This document shows positions 7,962-17,049 of a stretch of 60,918 bases of DNA, one piece after another. Origin of the DNA: Streptococcus australis (GTDB lineage Bacteria > Bacillota > Bacilli > Lactobacillales > Streptococcaceae); the NCBI RefSeq assembly GCF_019930045.1, contig NZ_JAHZQQ010000006.1, positions 1 to 60,918 of the forward strand. Direction: 5' to 3'. The notes beneath the pieces were generated by a model. The model worked only from the letters and a program-made list of their open reading frames with translations, was not told where the DNA came from and made no database searches. Both the position numbers and the translations under genes were made by a program. Numbering within the stretch: position 1 is the first letter of the stretch; every line of letters starts with the position of its first letter.

Positions 7962-10900
7962 ATGAATTCTTCATACAAGAGACGTTTATACACAAACGCC
8001 CTCAGTCTCTCTACCGCCGTCCTTTTAGCCTTCCTAGCTCAGGGACAGGTAGCCGCAGATACTGTCGAGACAGCAAATCCTAGCTCGCCAGTAGAAAGTG
8101 TTCTCAAACCAGAGGCATCAAGTGCTAGTCCGGCAAGCAGTACAGAGGCCACCAGTCCTGCTCCTGCAGCAGATACGCTTGCTAGTCCTGCTAGCCCAGA
8201 AGCAAGCTCTTCTACTGCTTCAGACACTACTAGCCCTAGTGCTAAGCCAGAAAACACAGGAACAGAGCGAGCAGCAAACGCAGAGCCATCTATCAGCCTT
8301 AGTGATAGTCCTGTTTACATGTCTGAAAAAGAAACGCTGACGGATACCGTTAAGGATCAAGCTCAGGCTGCTGGCAAGATTAGCTGGACTTTGGACGACA
8401 AACCACTGGAAGAGTGGAAAACTTGGGACATGGAGAAAGGAACTCTATCCAAAGATCCCTTCATCACAATTGAAGAGAACAAAAACGGAAACGATTTGGA
8501 TCTGACCTTTACGGTCAAGGAACTCTTTGGCGAAGATTTAAGCCTTCGGACTCCTAATAATATCCGTCGGACCTATCGGAACTATATCGGTGACCACACT
8601 TTGGTTGGAACCAGCGCTGATCTTGGCCTAACCATTCGCAAGAATCTAACATTCCGTCCATATAAAGATTTCCATACCCACGAGGAAATGCTAGCTTCCA
8701 TTGAGCAGACAAGGGCAGAAGCCAAAACAGACCGTCTAGTTCAGATTGAAACTCTGGGCAAGAGTGCCCAAGGACGGGATATGAAGATGGGAATTGTAAG
8801 TAAGGACCAAGCAAGTATTGACCATTACCTCTCATCTACCAATCCAACAGCTCTTACCAAACCAAGTGAAATGCTGGCAGCTCTAAAGGACAAGACCTTG
8901 GATTACAAACTGCCTGTCCTGGTTCATAATACGCATGCGGATGAACAACCTGGGATTGATATCATCACCGGTCTCTTCCGTACCTTCGCCACAGAAAATC
9001 AAGTCACTTTTAAAACGACAGACGAAGCTGGTAACGTCAAGAATGTGACCCTGGACATCCCAACTCTTTTAAACAAATTTATCTTCTTGTTTGACTTCAC
9101 GGAAAACCCTGACGGGGATGCCCTTAACCTACGCGCTTTGGCCAATGGACTGGATCCAAACCGGGATGCTAGTTACCAAACCAACCCTGAAGTCCGCACT
9201 GTCATCCAAATGATTAACAAGTGGAATCCAATTGCTCTCTATGATATCCATGGATTTGTCAAAGAATTCTTGATTGAGCCTGCAACACCTCCACATGATC
9301 CGAACTTTGAATACGACCTCATGTCCAATCTCATGCTGGAAAATGCTCATCATATGGGACGAGCTGGAGTTGCCAATTCCAAATACGACAGCTACATCAT
9401 TCCAAAACTGGATTGGGGAGATGGCTGGGATGATTCCTTCTCTGGTTATACAGGTGTCTATGCCGTTTACCACGGTATTTTAGGACATACCATCGAAATT
9501 CCAGAATCCAACCAAGAGTCCTACTATGCTGGACGCAATGCTGTCCTTGGTGGCATTGACTTCCTCAACCAAGATCCAGACAAGCTTCTTGAGATGCGCC
9601 TCAACTTCTACCTACGTGGCCTCAACAAGATTGAAGATCCAAAAGCAGAGAACGAACTAGTTGGACCAACTGGTGAAGTTGTCGGTCGTGTGAAGAATGG
9701 TCGTCCGAAGTTCTTCCCGGATTACTATGTCATCCCAATGGGCTTGGACAAAGATAACGATGCCCAAGAAGCCTTCAATATGATCGACTATTTCAAACGA
9801 AATGGCGTTCTCGTTAAAGAACTCAAAGAAGATACAGGCACCTACAAAAAAGGAGATCTCGTCATTGATATGGCCCAAGCCAAACGGGGCTATGCCAACC
9901 ATATCCTCTACAAAGGTTCCAACGAATCAGCCTGGGCTGCCATGTATGCAGAACTTCTCGTCAACTTCCCTGATATGAGAGGTTTCAAGGCAGAACCAGT
10001 CTTTAAAGACGGTCTCTTTACAGGCAAACTAGGAGAAGTGACAACTACCCGTGCCACTCGAACCTCAGAAATCGATCCAAAAGCGCCATACTATGTCATT
10101 GCCAATACCTCTGCTAGTGCTGTCCAAGCTGTTAACAAGGCGATTTCTCAAGGAAAATCTGTCTACCTAACAGATGATGGTTACATCGTTGATCGCGATA
10201 CTTTTGCATCGCTCCTTCCAAACTATGCTATCTACGGAGATGCCCTCTACAAGGTTCCAAACGGCCCAACCTTGAAACCTTTGAAGATCTACTCACCTTC
10301 TTATCACTATTACTGGGCAGGAGTCGACTCACCAGCCCATACTAGCTTGGTACTTGAAAAACTTGGCTTCCAAATCGTTGATACACCAGAAGAAGCCGAT
10401 GTAGTGGTTCTTGAAAGCAATCGCTTTGATGCTTCCATCTTTGGTAAGAAACCAACTCTTGTCATCGGTGGTAGTGCTATGCAGAAACTAGAAAAATTGG
10501 GTGTCCTAGAAGGATTTGACGCTGAAAAACTAAAAGGTGGCAGTGACTACGAAGGCTTGATGAAAGCTATTATTGACGATCAAGATCCATTGACTAGTGG
10601 TTATAAGAAGAACACCCTCTTCTACTCCAACTCTGGTAACTGGATTGAAAAAGTGCCAAGCAACTTCAAGACCTTGATGAACATCGCTCCTAACGACTAC
10701 TATGTCGCTGGTTGGTGGCCAAAAAATGAAGTCCTAGCCAATAAGGTCATGGCCATCTCTGGAGAACTTCTTGGGCAACCACTCTTTGTCTATGCCGGAA
10801 ATCCAACTAACCGTCAACACCCTGTCCACTTCTTCCGCTGGGTAACCAACGCTATCTTCGGTAGCCAATTGGCAACCTTGACGGACTACATCCCACCGAA

Positions 10901-11177
10901 AGAACCAGATCGGGTAGTGGTTCCAATCTACAACCAAGGAGAACAGAAAAAGGTAGAGCAACCTCATGCTCCTTTACCAACTACTCCTAAAGAAGAAAAA
11001 GAATCTGGTGTCGTTCATTCACTCAGCTACCATGTAGGACAAAGCTTCCAAGAGGAAGACAAAGCTCCAGCTCTCCCACAAACAGGAGATGAGTCTATAG
11101 CTCACTTTGTCCTTTCAAGCTTCTTGCTAGCAGTTAGCGGAGGCTTCCTCCTCTTGAAAAAGAAAGAAGTTGAGTAA
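7962..11177 (+). CDS. LPXTG-anchored M14 zinc carboxypeptidase
   Basis: A 1071-residue surface protein. Residues 1-32 are a Sec signal peptide; about 33-110 are a Ser/Ala/Pro/Thr-rich linker that would span the cell wall. The peptidase M14 domain (about 230-560) shows the zinc ligands H325 and E328 (HADEQPG), H430 (YDIHGF) and the catalytic E512 (HTIEIPE). A second large domain (about 690-970) resembles the class I amidotransferase-like domain that accompanies bacterial M14 enzymes. The end has LPQTG at 1038-1042, a hydrophobic helix and KKKEVE for sortase A. It should trim C-terminal residues from peptides or proteins outside the cell. It is monocistronic with a cre-overlapped promoter and a strong terminator. 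Confidence 0.93.
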   Translation: MNSSYKRRLYTNALSLSTAVLLAFLAQGQVAADTVETANPSSPVESVLKPEASSASPASSTEATSPAPAADTLASPASPEASSSTASDTTSPSAKPENTGTERAANAEPSISLSDSPVYMSEKETLTDTVKDQAQAAGKISWTLDDKPLEEWKTWDMEKGTLSKDPFITIEENKNGNDLDLTFTVKELFGEDLSLRTPNNIRRTYRNYIGDHTLVGTSADLGLTIRKNLTFRPYKDFHTHEEMLASIEQTRAEAKTDRLVQIETLGKSAQGRDMKMGIVSKDQASIDHYLSSTNPTALTKPSEMLAALKDKTLDYKLPVLVHNTHADEQPGIDIITGLFRTFATENQVTFKTTDEAGNVKNVTLDIPTLLNKFIFLFDFTENPDGDALNLRALANGLDPNRDASYQTNPEVRTVIQMINKWNPIALYDIHGFVKEFLIEPATPPHDPNFEYDLMSNLMLENAHHMGRAGVANSKYDSYIIPKLDWGDGWDDSFSGYTGVYAVYHGILGHTIEIPESNQESYYAGRNAVLGGIDFLNQDPDKLLEMRLNFYLRGLNKIEDPKAENELVGPTGEVVGRVKNGRPKFFPDYYVIPMGLDKDNDAQEAFNMIDYFKRNGVLVKELKEDTGTYKKGDLVIDMAQAKRGYANHILYKGSNESAWAAMYAELLVNFPDMRGFKAEPVFKDGLFTGKLGEVTTTRATRTSEIDPKAPYYVIANTSASAVQAVNKAISQGKSVYLTDDGYIVDRDTFASLLPNYAIYGDALYKVPNGPTLKPLKIYSPSYHYYWAGVDSPAHTSLVLEKLGFQIVDTPEEADVVVLESNRFDASIFGKKPTLVIGGSAMQKLEKLGVLEGFDAEKLKGGSDYEGLMKAIIDDQDPLTSGYKKNTLFYSNSGNWIEKVPSNFKTLMNIAPNDYYVAGWWPKNEVLANKVMAISGELLGQPLFVYAGNPTNRQHPVHFFRWVTNAIFGSQLATLTDYIPPKEPDRVVVPIYNQGEQKKVEQPHAPLPTTPKEEKESGVVHSLSYHVGQSFQEEDKAPALPQTGDESIAHFVLSSFLLAVSGGFLLLKKKEVE

Positions 11178-11205
11178 GTTCCAGGTTTAGACTTGGATGA
11201 CATGA

Positions 11206-11235
11206 AAAGAACCTTCGCAGACGCGAAGGTTCTTT
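11206..11235. terminator. Bidirectional terminator between carboxypeptidase and dexB
   Basis: A perfect 13-bp stem, AAAGAACCTTCGC with GCGAAGGTTCTTT, and a four-base loop AGAC. It serves the two convergent genes; the dexB stop codon begins at the next base. Confidence 0.9.
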
Positions 11236-12903
11236 CTATTCCACCAATTCCAGCACGATGGTTTGGTAAGGGGCCAATTCTAATACCTGGTCTCCTTCTT
11301 GGAACAACCCTGCGGTATTATTTAAAACGACCGTTTTAATCGGAGCTGTCAACTCCAAAGTGGCCTGGCGATTTTGGAAATTGCTGATTACCAAGAGACG
11401 CTTGTCCCCACGACGTTCGAAGGCGATGATATTCTCACTTTCCCGATAAGCTGGGATCATATCTCCAAACCGGATGGTATTTCCATAGAGGGGATGGCGA
11501 TACAAGGCCGTTAACTGGCGGTAATAATTCAAGATGGAGTCTGGATCTTTTTCCTGGTCCTCTACATTAATAGAATAGTCTGGTTTGGGACTGATCAGCC
11601 AGGCTGGTCCATCGCTAAAGCCCAGACCTGGCTCTCTTGTCCACTGCATCGGTGTCCGCGCATTGTCTCGGCTATAGTTGGCAATCACTGCTAAGGCTTC
11701 TTCCTCACTCAAACCAGCTTCTTTAGCAACGTGGTAGCCATTGATGGTCGCGATATCATCAAAGTCCTCCACTGATTCAAAGACTTGGTTCTCCATTCCA
11801 ATTTCTTGACCTTGATAGATAAACGGAATTCCCTTGCGCAAAACCTGAATGGTTCCCAGGGCTTTTTTACTGGTATCGTTTACTGGACCTTCTGCGATAT
11901 AATGGGACACCCCACGAGGTTCGTCGTGGTTTTCGATGATGGTCGAGAGAATACCAATCCTATCTGCGCGCTCATGCGCTTGGAAAATACTTTCCTTGAG
12001 TTCATCTGCTGTTGGAAGACTATGGTCAAACCAGCCTTTTCCTTCCTGACCCAGCATGGTTTGTTTGAAGTCAAAGATGGAAGAGAAGACACCATCTTTT
12101 CCAATAAAGAAGTGCAACTCTTCATCGGTTTCATTGAAAACTTCTCCTACAGTGAAAGCATTGTACTTGGCAAAGGTTCGCTCCTTTAACTCTTGCAAGA
12201 AGGGTTCAATGGGTTGCGCATTCACTAGCGACTCCGGCACTGGGACCAGGCCATTGTCACGATCGGACGGAAGCGAACGCCATTCTAAATCCTTTTTAAT
12301 ATTGATGATGGCATCAATCCGGAAACCCGCGATTCCCTTGTCCAACCACCAATTGATCATCCTGTAAATTTCTTCGCGCAAGACAGGATTTTGCCAATTG
12401 AGATCTGGCTGATCCTTGTGGAAAGAATGAAGATAGTATTTGTTGGTGCCAGGAACCGGCTCCCAAACACTGCCCCCAAAGTAACTTTCCCAGTTGTTGG
12501 GTTCTTTGTCACTTTCGATAAAATAAAAGTAATCCGCATAAGGACCATCTGGATCCGCTAAAGCCTTTTGGAACCACTCGTGATGACTGGAGCAATGGTT
12601 AACCACCAAGTCCATAATGATAGAAATCCCTCGCTTCTTACCTTCCGCAATCAACTCTTCCATATCTTCCATGCTCCCAAAAAGGGGGTCAATGGCATAA
12701 TAATCGGAAATATCATATCCCTGATCAATAAAAGGGCTCTTGTAAACAGGCGATAACCAGAGAATATCAATCCCCAACTGTTGAAGGTAATCGAGTTTCT
12801 CCGTGATTCCTTTTAAATCACCAACACCATCGCCATTGCTGTCCTTAAAGCTTTTTGGGTAGATCTGGTAAGCGACCTTCCCCTTCCACCAGTCTTTTTC
12901 CAT
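11236..12903 (-). CDS. dexB: Glucan 1,6-alpha-glucosidase (GH13)
   Basis: The protein is 555 residues with the GH13 order WWKGKVAYQIYPKSFKDSNGDGVGDLKGI, DLVVNHCSSHHEWF, GFRIDAI (nucleophile Asp), VGEVFNETDEE (acid/base Glu) and IENHDEPR (third catalytic Asp), then a C-terminal beta domain. It is cytoplasmic and has no signal peptide. It cleaves alpha-1,6-linked glucose from isomalto-oligosaccharides and dextran fragments after import. It follows msmK, whose ATPase energises such sugar importers, but a hairpin lies between the two genes and probably lowers dexB transcription. Dextran glucosidase and oligo-1,6-glucosidase cannot be told apart by motif alone. Confidence 0.93.
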   Translation of the reverse strand: MEKDWWKGKVAYQIYPKSFKDSNGDGVGDLKGITEKLDYLQQLGIDILWLSPVYKSPFIDQGYDISDYYAIDPLFGSMEDMEELIAEGKKRGISIIMDLVVNHCSSHHEWFQKALADPDGPYADYFYFIESDKEPNNWESYFGGSVWEPVPGTNKYYLHSFHKDQPDLNWQNPVLREEIYRMINWWLDKGIAGFRIDAIINIKKDLEWRSLPSDRDNGLVPVPESLVNAQPIEPFLQELKERTFAKYNAFTVGEVFNETDEELHFFIGKDGVFSSIFDFKQTMLGQEGKGWFDHSLPTADELKESIFQAHERADRIGILSTIIENHDEPRGVSHYIAEGPVNDTSKKALGTIQVLRKGIPFIYQGQEIGMENQVFESVEDFDDIATINGYHVAKEAGLSEEEALAVIANYSRDNARTPMQWTREPGLGFSDGPAWLISPKPDYSINVEDQEKDPDSILNYYRQLTALYRHPLYGNTIRFGDMIPAYRESENIIAFERRGDKRLLVISNFQNRQATLELTAPIKTVVLNNTAGLFQEGDQVLELAPYQTIVLELVE

Positions 12904-12924
12904 GTCTTGTCTCCTTAAAATGAA

Positions 12925-12953
12925 AGAGACCGAGACAAATCGTCTCAGTCTCT
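12925..12953 (-). terminator. Hairpin between msmK and dexB
   Basis: AGAGAC-GAGAC pairs with GTCTC-GTCTCT with one mismatch, followed on the minus strand by TTTCATTTTAAGG. The T tract is weak, so it may act as a partial terminator or a stabilising 3' end for msmK mRNA. Confidence 0.6.
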
Positions 12954-12969
12954 ATAGTGTCAGTAGGTA

Positions 12970-14100
12970 TTAGTATACTGTTTTTTCAGTTTCTTTATCG
13001 AAGAAGTGAGCTTTGTTCAAGTCAAATCCAAGTTCGATTGTTTCACCAGTTCCAAGGTAGTCACGCGCATCTACTTTTGCGATAAATTCGTTGTCACCAA
13101 CTTGGCAGTACAAGTGAGATTCAGAACCAAGCAACTCAGACACTGAGATGGTTGCTTTCACGACTGATTCTGGGAATGTTTCAAGGAAAGCAGCTTCTGT
13201 ATTCACGTCTTCTGGACGGATACCAAAGATCAATTCTTTACCATCATAGCCTTTTTCTTTCAAGACTTTCAAAGCACCTTCTGGAACTTTCAAATTCAAT
13301 CCATTGGCAACGATGTGTCCACCTTCCAATTTTACATTGATGAAGTTCATCGCAGGGCTTCCGATAAATCCAGCTACGAATTTGTTAACTGGGTTTTTGT
13401 ACACTTCTTGCGGAGAACCAATTTGTTCCACACGTCCAATTGTACCAGTACCAGCTGGGTTTTTAGTAGCTGACATGATAACGATACGGTCTGCCAATGT
13501 CATCGCTTCTGTTTGGTCGTGAGTTACGTAGATGGTTGTAGCACCGATACGACGGTGGATTTTCGCGATTTCAGCACGCATCGATACACGAAGTTTAGCA
13601 TCCAAGTTTGACAAAGGTTCGTCCATCAAGAACACTTTTGCATCACGGACAATCGCACGTCCCATAGCCACACGTTGACGTTGACCACCAGAAAGGTCAG
13701 CTGGTTTACGATCCAAGAATTCTTTCAAGCCAAGGATTTCAGCTGCTTCTTGTACACGTTTGTCGATATCTTCCTTGCTGTATTTACGCAATTTCAAACC
13801 AAATGCCATGTTATCGTAAACAGTCATGTGTGGATAAAGAGCGTAGTTTTGGAATACCATGGCGATGTCACGGTCTTTAGGTGCTACGTTGTTTACAACA
13901 GTACCATCGATGGAACATTCACCTTCTGTGATATCTTCAAGACCAGCGATCATACGAAGAGTTGTTGATTTACCACATCCTGAAGGACCTACGAAAACGA
14001 TAAACTCTTTGTCTTTGATGTCCAAGTTGAAGTCTTCAACTGAATAGTGTTCGCTGTTTGGATATTTTTTGTAAATATTTTTAAGATTTAATTCTACCAT
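12970..14100 (-). CDS. msmK: Multiple-sugar ABC transporter ATP-binding protein MsmK
   Basis: The protein is 376 residues, an ABC ATPase of the CUT1/UgpC type. It has Walker A GPSGCGKST (39-47), Q-loop MVFQNYALYPHM, signature LSGGQRQRVAMGRAIV and Walker B VFLMDEPLSNLDAKLR, plus a C-terminal TOBE/regulatory domain ending in a beta-rich FGIRPEDV segment. In streptococci one MsmK serves several carbohydrate importers (multiple sugar, maltodextrin, raffinose types). Consistent with that, no permease or binding protein gene adjoins it. It is cytoplasmic and membrane-associated through its permeases. A cre-like site lies 36 bp upstream. Confidence 0.95.
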   Translation of the reverse strand: MVELNLKNIYKKYPNSEHYSVEDFNLDIKDKEFIVFVGPSGCGKSTTLRMIAGLEDITEGECSIDGTVVNNVAPKDRDIAMVFQNYALYPHMTVYDNMAFGLKLRKYSKEDIDKRVQEAAEILGLKEFLDRKPADLSGGQRQRVAMGRAIVRDAKVFLMDEPLSNLDAKLRVSMRAEIAKIHRRIGATTIYVTHDQTEAMTLADRIVIMSATKNPAGTGTIGRVEQIGSPQEVYKNPVNKFVAGFIGSPAMNFINVKLEGGHIVANGLNLKVPEGALKVLKEKGYDGKELIFGIRPEDVNTEAAFLETFPESVVKATISVSELLGSESHLYCQVGDNEFIAKVDARDYLGTGETIELGFDLNKAHFFDKETEKTVY

Positions 14101-14136
14101 GATGGTACTCCTTTGATTTTTATAGTTCTATTGTAA

Positions 14137-14152
14137 ATGAAAACGCTTTACA
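14137..14152 (-). promoter_or_regulatory. cre-like box upstream of msmK
   Basis: The near-palindrome TGAAAACGCTTTACA resembles a CcpA cre box but has one extra base in a half-site, so it scores below the carboxypeptidase cre. It lies in the region where the msmK promoter should be. Confidence 0.5.
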
Positions 14153-14171
14153 AATCTATGGCAGGTCTCAC

Positions 14172-14211
14172 AAAAAAGAAAAAGAGTTTTGTGCAAGTTG
14201 CACAAAACTCT
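14172..14211 (-). terminator. Terminator of the mrnC/regulator transcript
   Basis: A perfect 12-bp stem AGAGTTTTGTGC (14183-14194) with GCACAAAACTCT (14200-14211), followed on the minus strand by TTTTCTTTTTT. It ends the transcript of the regulator gene. Confidence 0.9.
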
Positions 14212-14224
14212 CGATTGATTCCGT

Positions 14225-15085
14225 TTAAATTACATCTTGCAAGACTAAATGGTAGCAAAGAGCCAGATCTGTCAGATTTTTTAACTGGAGACCCGTTAGC
14301 TCCTCCCATTTATCCATCTTATATTGAAGGGAATTGCGATGGAGATAGAGTTGCTGGGCCGCCTTGGTCACAACTGCTCCATTGTCCCAAAGTGCAACAA
14401 TGATGTCCTGCAACTGATCTTGACTCGCAATCAACTGACGCAAGCCTTCTTTGATAGGATGTAGATCCAAATCAGTCTGTTCGATTCCCCACAGATAGAG
14501 TTGAGAAAAGCGGTAGACTCCCTGATGACCTTGTCGAATCCAGGACCTAAAAACTGCCCTCTCTGTCCGAATCATTGAAGACAGTTTCCCATCTTTAGAC
14601 TCTCCCCAAACCTGTCCCACCATGATGGAAAGATTGAGGTTGAAATCATACTCCATGGCAGAAACAGTATCTTTTAAAATAGCAGCCACAGCTAGCGACT
14701 GGTCTTGATCTAGAACGAACACATAATCTTGCCCACTCAGTTGCAAGGCTGCTCGAAAGTTGGGCAAGAGTGTCTGCATCATCTCTAACCAAGAAGCCGT
14801 TCCTTCCGCTGTCGAATGCGAGACGTGGCAATAGACAAGTTGCATTTTTTTGATGACTTGAGGAGCTTTTCCCTTCCCATCGATCAGGTATTGGTACCAA
14901 GGATTGGGGGCAAGATCTTCCTCACTAGCCAACCAGGCAATCAATTGTTTTTCTCTCTCGGTCAGCTCTTCTTCCTTCAGTAGCAACCATTGCTGGGCCT
15001 GAAGAGGGATGGCTACAAAACCCGCTGGTGGAGTCGGTTGATCCGTCACCTCAGCATGAGGGAACCACTCTCTGATATCTTTCAC
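14225..15085 (-). CDS. PucR-type helix-turn-helix transcriptional regulator
   Basis: About 286 residues. The C-terminus carries a PucR/CdaR-type helix-turn-helix (AAQQLYLHRNSLQYKMDKWEELTGL). The rest is a poorly conserved sensor region with WLLLKEEELTEREKQLIAWL near the start. I start it at the GTG at 15085, which overlaps the mrnC stop as TAGTG and has AAGGGA upstream, implying coupled translation. An ATG at 15121 gives a longer form overlapping mrnC by 37 bp. It lies directly before msmK and dexB, so control of alpha-glucoside genes is a reasonable guess but only from position. Residues 1-200 have no catalytic motif I recognise. Confidence 0.75.
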   Translation of the reverse strand: MKDIREWFPHAEVTDQPTPPAGFVAIPLQAQQWLLLKEEELTEREKQLIAWLASEEDLAPNPWYQYLIDGKGKAPQVIKKMQLVYCHVSHSTAEGTASWLEMMQTLLPNFRAALQLSGQDYVFVLDQDQSLAVAAILKDTVSAMEYDFNLNLSIMVGQVWGESKDGKLSSMIRTERAVFRSWIRQGHQGVYRFSQLYLWGIEQTDLDLHPIKEGLRQLIASQDQLQDIIVALWDNGAVVTKAAQQLYLHRNSLQYKMDKWEELTGLQLKNLTDLALCYHLVLQDVI

Positions 15086-15480
15086 TACTTTATCCCTTCT
15101 TCCACTTTTTGGATACACCAAGCTACCAGTTCTTCTAAACGAGAAATTTCATTGGTCAAATGCAGGTAACCCATAACCGCTTCAAAGCCTGTCGACATAC
15201 GATAGGTCACGACGTCGGCATTTTTGGCCTTGGTATGGCTATTGGTATTACGACCGCGTTTATAGATTTCGACTTCTTTCACTGTCAAAACATCTTCCTC
15301 AAGCATCATCGCAATCAGATTAGCCTGAGCCTTGGCAGAGACATACCTAGTTGCATTCTGGTGGAGTTTATTAGGCTTGGTCATCCCTTGCAAAATCAAA
15401 TGCTTACGGATATACATGGAATAAACCGCATCCCCTTCAAAGGCAAGAGCTATGCCGTTGATTAGATTGATATCAATCAC
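15085..15480 (-). CDS. mrnC: Mini-ribonuclease III
   Basis: The protein is 131 residues, an RNase III catalytic domain without the double-stranded RNA-binding domain. The signature is [18 protein letters not shown] (12-29), where Glu and Asp bind metal, with the second acidic site in [12 protein letters not shown]. It matures the 23S rRNA ends in Bacillota. It overlaps the end of cysS by 8 bp, the standard cysS-mrnC pairing in this phylum. rlmB, which usually follows mrnC, is here 8 kb away beyond the sugar genes, so the ancestral cluster has been opened. Confidence 0.94.
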   Translation of the reverse strand: MIDINLINGIALAFEGDAVYSMYIRKHLILQGMTKPNKLHQNATRYVSAKAQANLIAMMLEEDVLTVKEVEIYKRGRNTNSHTKAKNADVVTYRMSTGFEAVMGYLHLTNEISRLEELVAWCIQKVEEGIK

Positions 15481-16816
15481 GTGTCCACCTTACACCTTCT
15501 TTAGTGTCTAACAGTTTAATCCCTTGAGCTGCTAGCTCATCTCGAATCTCATCTGCTCGCGCAAAATCTTTATTAGCCCGTGCTTCTTGTCGTTCTGCAA
15601 TCAAGGCTTCAATATCCGCAGCTAAAACTTCTTCGATAAAGACTACACCAAAGACTTCTAACATCTTTGCCAAAGCCTCCTTGACGTCTTGGTTGTAATG
15701 ACCTGAGTTGATCCATTTGGCCATTTCAAAGACAACGGTGATCCCGTTCGCTGCATTGATATCTTCATCCATTGCCGCGATAAACTTGTCCACAAAGCTT
15801 TGCAAGTCTGCTGGATCTACTTCTCCGGTGAAGGGTTGCTCATAGGTGTTTTTCAAATACTTGAGGTTGGTCTCCGCATCGCGTACAGCTTTTTCTGTGA
15901 AGTTGATGGGCTTGCGGTAGTGTTGGGTCGCAAAGAAGAAACGAAGCACTTGACCATCGATGGTCTTCAAAGCATCATGCACAGTGATAAAGTTGCCTAA
16001 GGACTTGGACATCTTGACATTGTCGATATTGACAAAGCCATTGTGCATCCAGTAGTTGGCAAAGGTTTGACCAGTTTTAGCCTCTGACTGGGCAATTTCA
16101 TTGGTATGGTGTGGAAACTCAAGATCAGCTCCACCACCGTGGATATCAATAGTATCCCCTAAAATCCCCGTTGACATAACCGAACATTCAATGTGCCAAC
16201 CCGGACGACCAGGTCCCCAAGGGCTTTCCCAAGAAACTTCACCTGGTTTGGCAGCTTTCCAGAGGGCAAAATCCACCGGATTTTCCTTGCGGGCCGTTTC
16301 TTCATCTGTCCGACCAGAAGCACCTAGCTCTAAGTCTTCCAAAGTTTTATTGGCCAATTTGGCATAGTTGTGGGATTTTTCCACACGGAAATAAACATCC
16401 CCTTGGCTCTCGTAGGCATAGCCTTTTTCGATCAAGTCAGTGACGAAGCGAATGATGTCATCCATAAACTCGACCACACGAGGGTGGCGGGTTGCAGGTT
16501 TCACTCCAAGAGCCGTCACATCCTCACGAAAGGCCGCAATGTATTTGTCTGCCACTTCCTGAGGCGTAATGCCTTCCTCTTTGGCACGGTTGATAATCTT
16601 ATCATCCACATCTGTAAAGTTGGAAATGTAGTTAACTTGGTAGCCACGATACTCAAAGTAGCGACGAATCGTGTCAAAGGCTACCGTTGAACGGGCGTTC
16701 CCTACGTGGATATAGTTGTAAACAGTTGGCCCACAAACATACATGCGGACCTTTCCTTCCTCGATGGGGACAAATTCTCGCAAATCACGAGACATAGTAT
16801 CATAGATTTTAATCAT
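15473..16816 (-). CDS. cysS: Cysteinyl-tRNA synthetase
   Basis: The protein is 447 residues from the ATG at 16816 ([12 protein letters not shown]); an ATG two codons earlier is less likely. It is a class I synthetase with [15 protein letters not shown] (zinc Cys and HIGH-like motif), the central IECSVMS Cys and [12 protein letters not shown] zinc/His cluster, and KMSKSLGNF. The length is normal. It charges tRNA-Cys with cysteine, and the upstream cysE makes the cysteine precursor, so the cluster joins supply and use. I looked for a T-box in the 230-bp upstream region and found none. Confidence 0.97.
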   Translation of the reverse strand: MIKIYDTMSRDLREFVPIEEGKVRMYVCGPTVYNYIHVGNARSTVAFDTIRRYFEYRGYQVNYISNFTDVDDKIINRAKEEGITPQEVADKYIAAFREDVTALGVKPATRHPRVVEFMDDIIRFVTDLIEKGYAYESQGDVYFRVEKSHNYAKLANKTLEDLELGASGRTDEETARKENPVDFALWKAAKPGEVSWESPWGPGRPGWHIECSVMSTGILGDTIDIHGGGADLEFPHHTNEIAQSEAKTGQTFANYWMHNGFVNIDNVKMSKSLGNFITVHDALKTIDGQVLRFFFATQHYRKPINFTEKAVRDAETNLKYLKNTYEQPFTGEVDPADLQSFVDKFIAAMDEDINAANGITVVFEMAKWINSGHYNQDVKEALAKMLEVFGVVFIEEVLAADIEALIAERQEARANKDFARADEIRDELAAQGIKLLDTKEGVRWTRD

Positions 16817-16976
16817 AAACAAGATTGTAAGGGCATCTTCTATTCTACTAAGTCTGACAAGGGATACAAATCCGCGCCTACTTTCAGCAGTAAAATAATC
16901 TAAGCGACAAGGTCCCTTAAAAGCCCTCCATCCTTTCTATCTAAAAATAAGAGAAGAAGCAAGAAAAGTAGAAAAT

Positions 16977-17022
16977 GAGCTAAAAGCGGTGAAGCCTTTT
17001 TCTCAGACTACCGTTTAGGCTC
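16977..17022 (-). terminator. Long hairpin between cysE and cysS
   Basis: GAGC, TAAA and CGGT in one arm pair with ACCG, TTTA and GCTC in the other. It lies 28 bp past the cysE stop and may end or attenuate the pnp-cysE transcript before cysS. The T tract is poor. Confidence 0.5.
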
Positions 17023-17049
17023 AAATTCTTATTTCATTCATGCAAAGTT

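Noticed and set aside
11785..12367. Long plus-strand open frames within dexB
   Set aside because: They are antisense shadows of a GH13 gene with all catalytic motifs intact, and they lack ribosome binding sites.
16823..17049. Possible T-box riboswitch before cysS
   Set aside because: No AGGGTGGNACCGCG-type antiterminator sequence or specifier loop could be found in the 227 bp; only a long imperfect hairpin is present.
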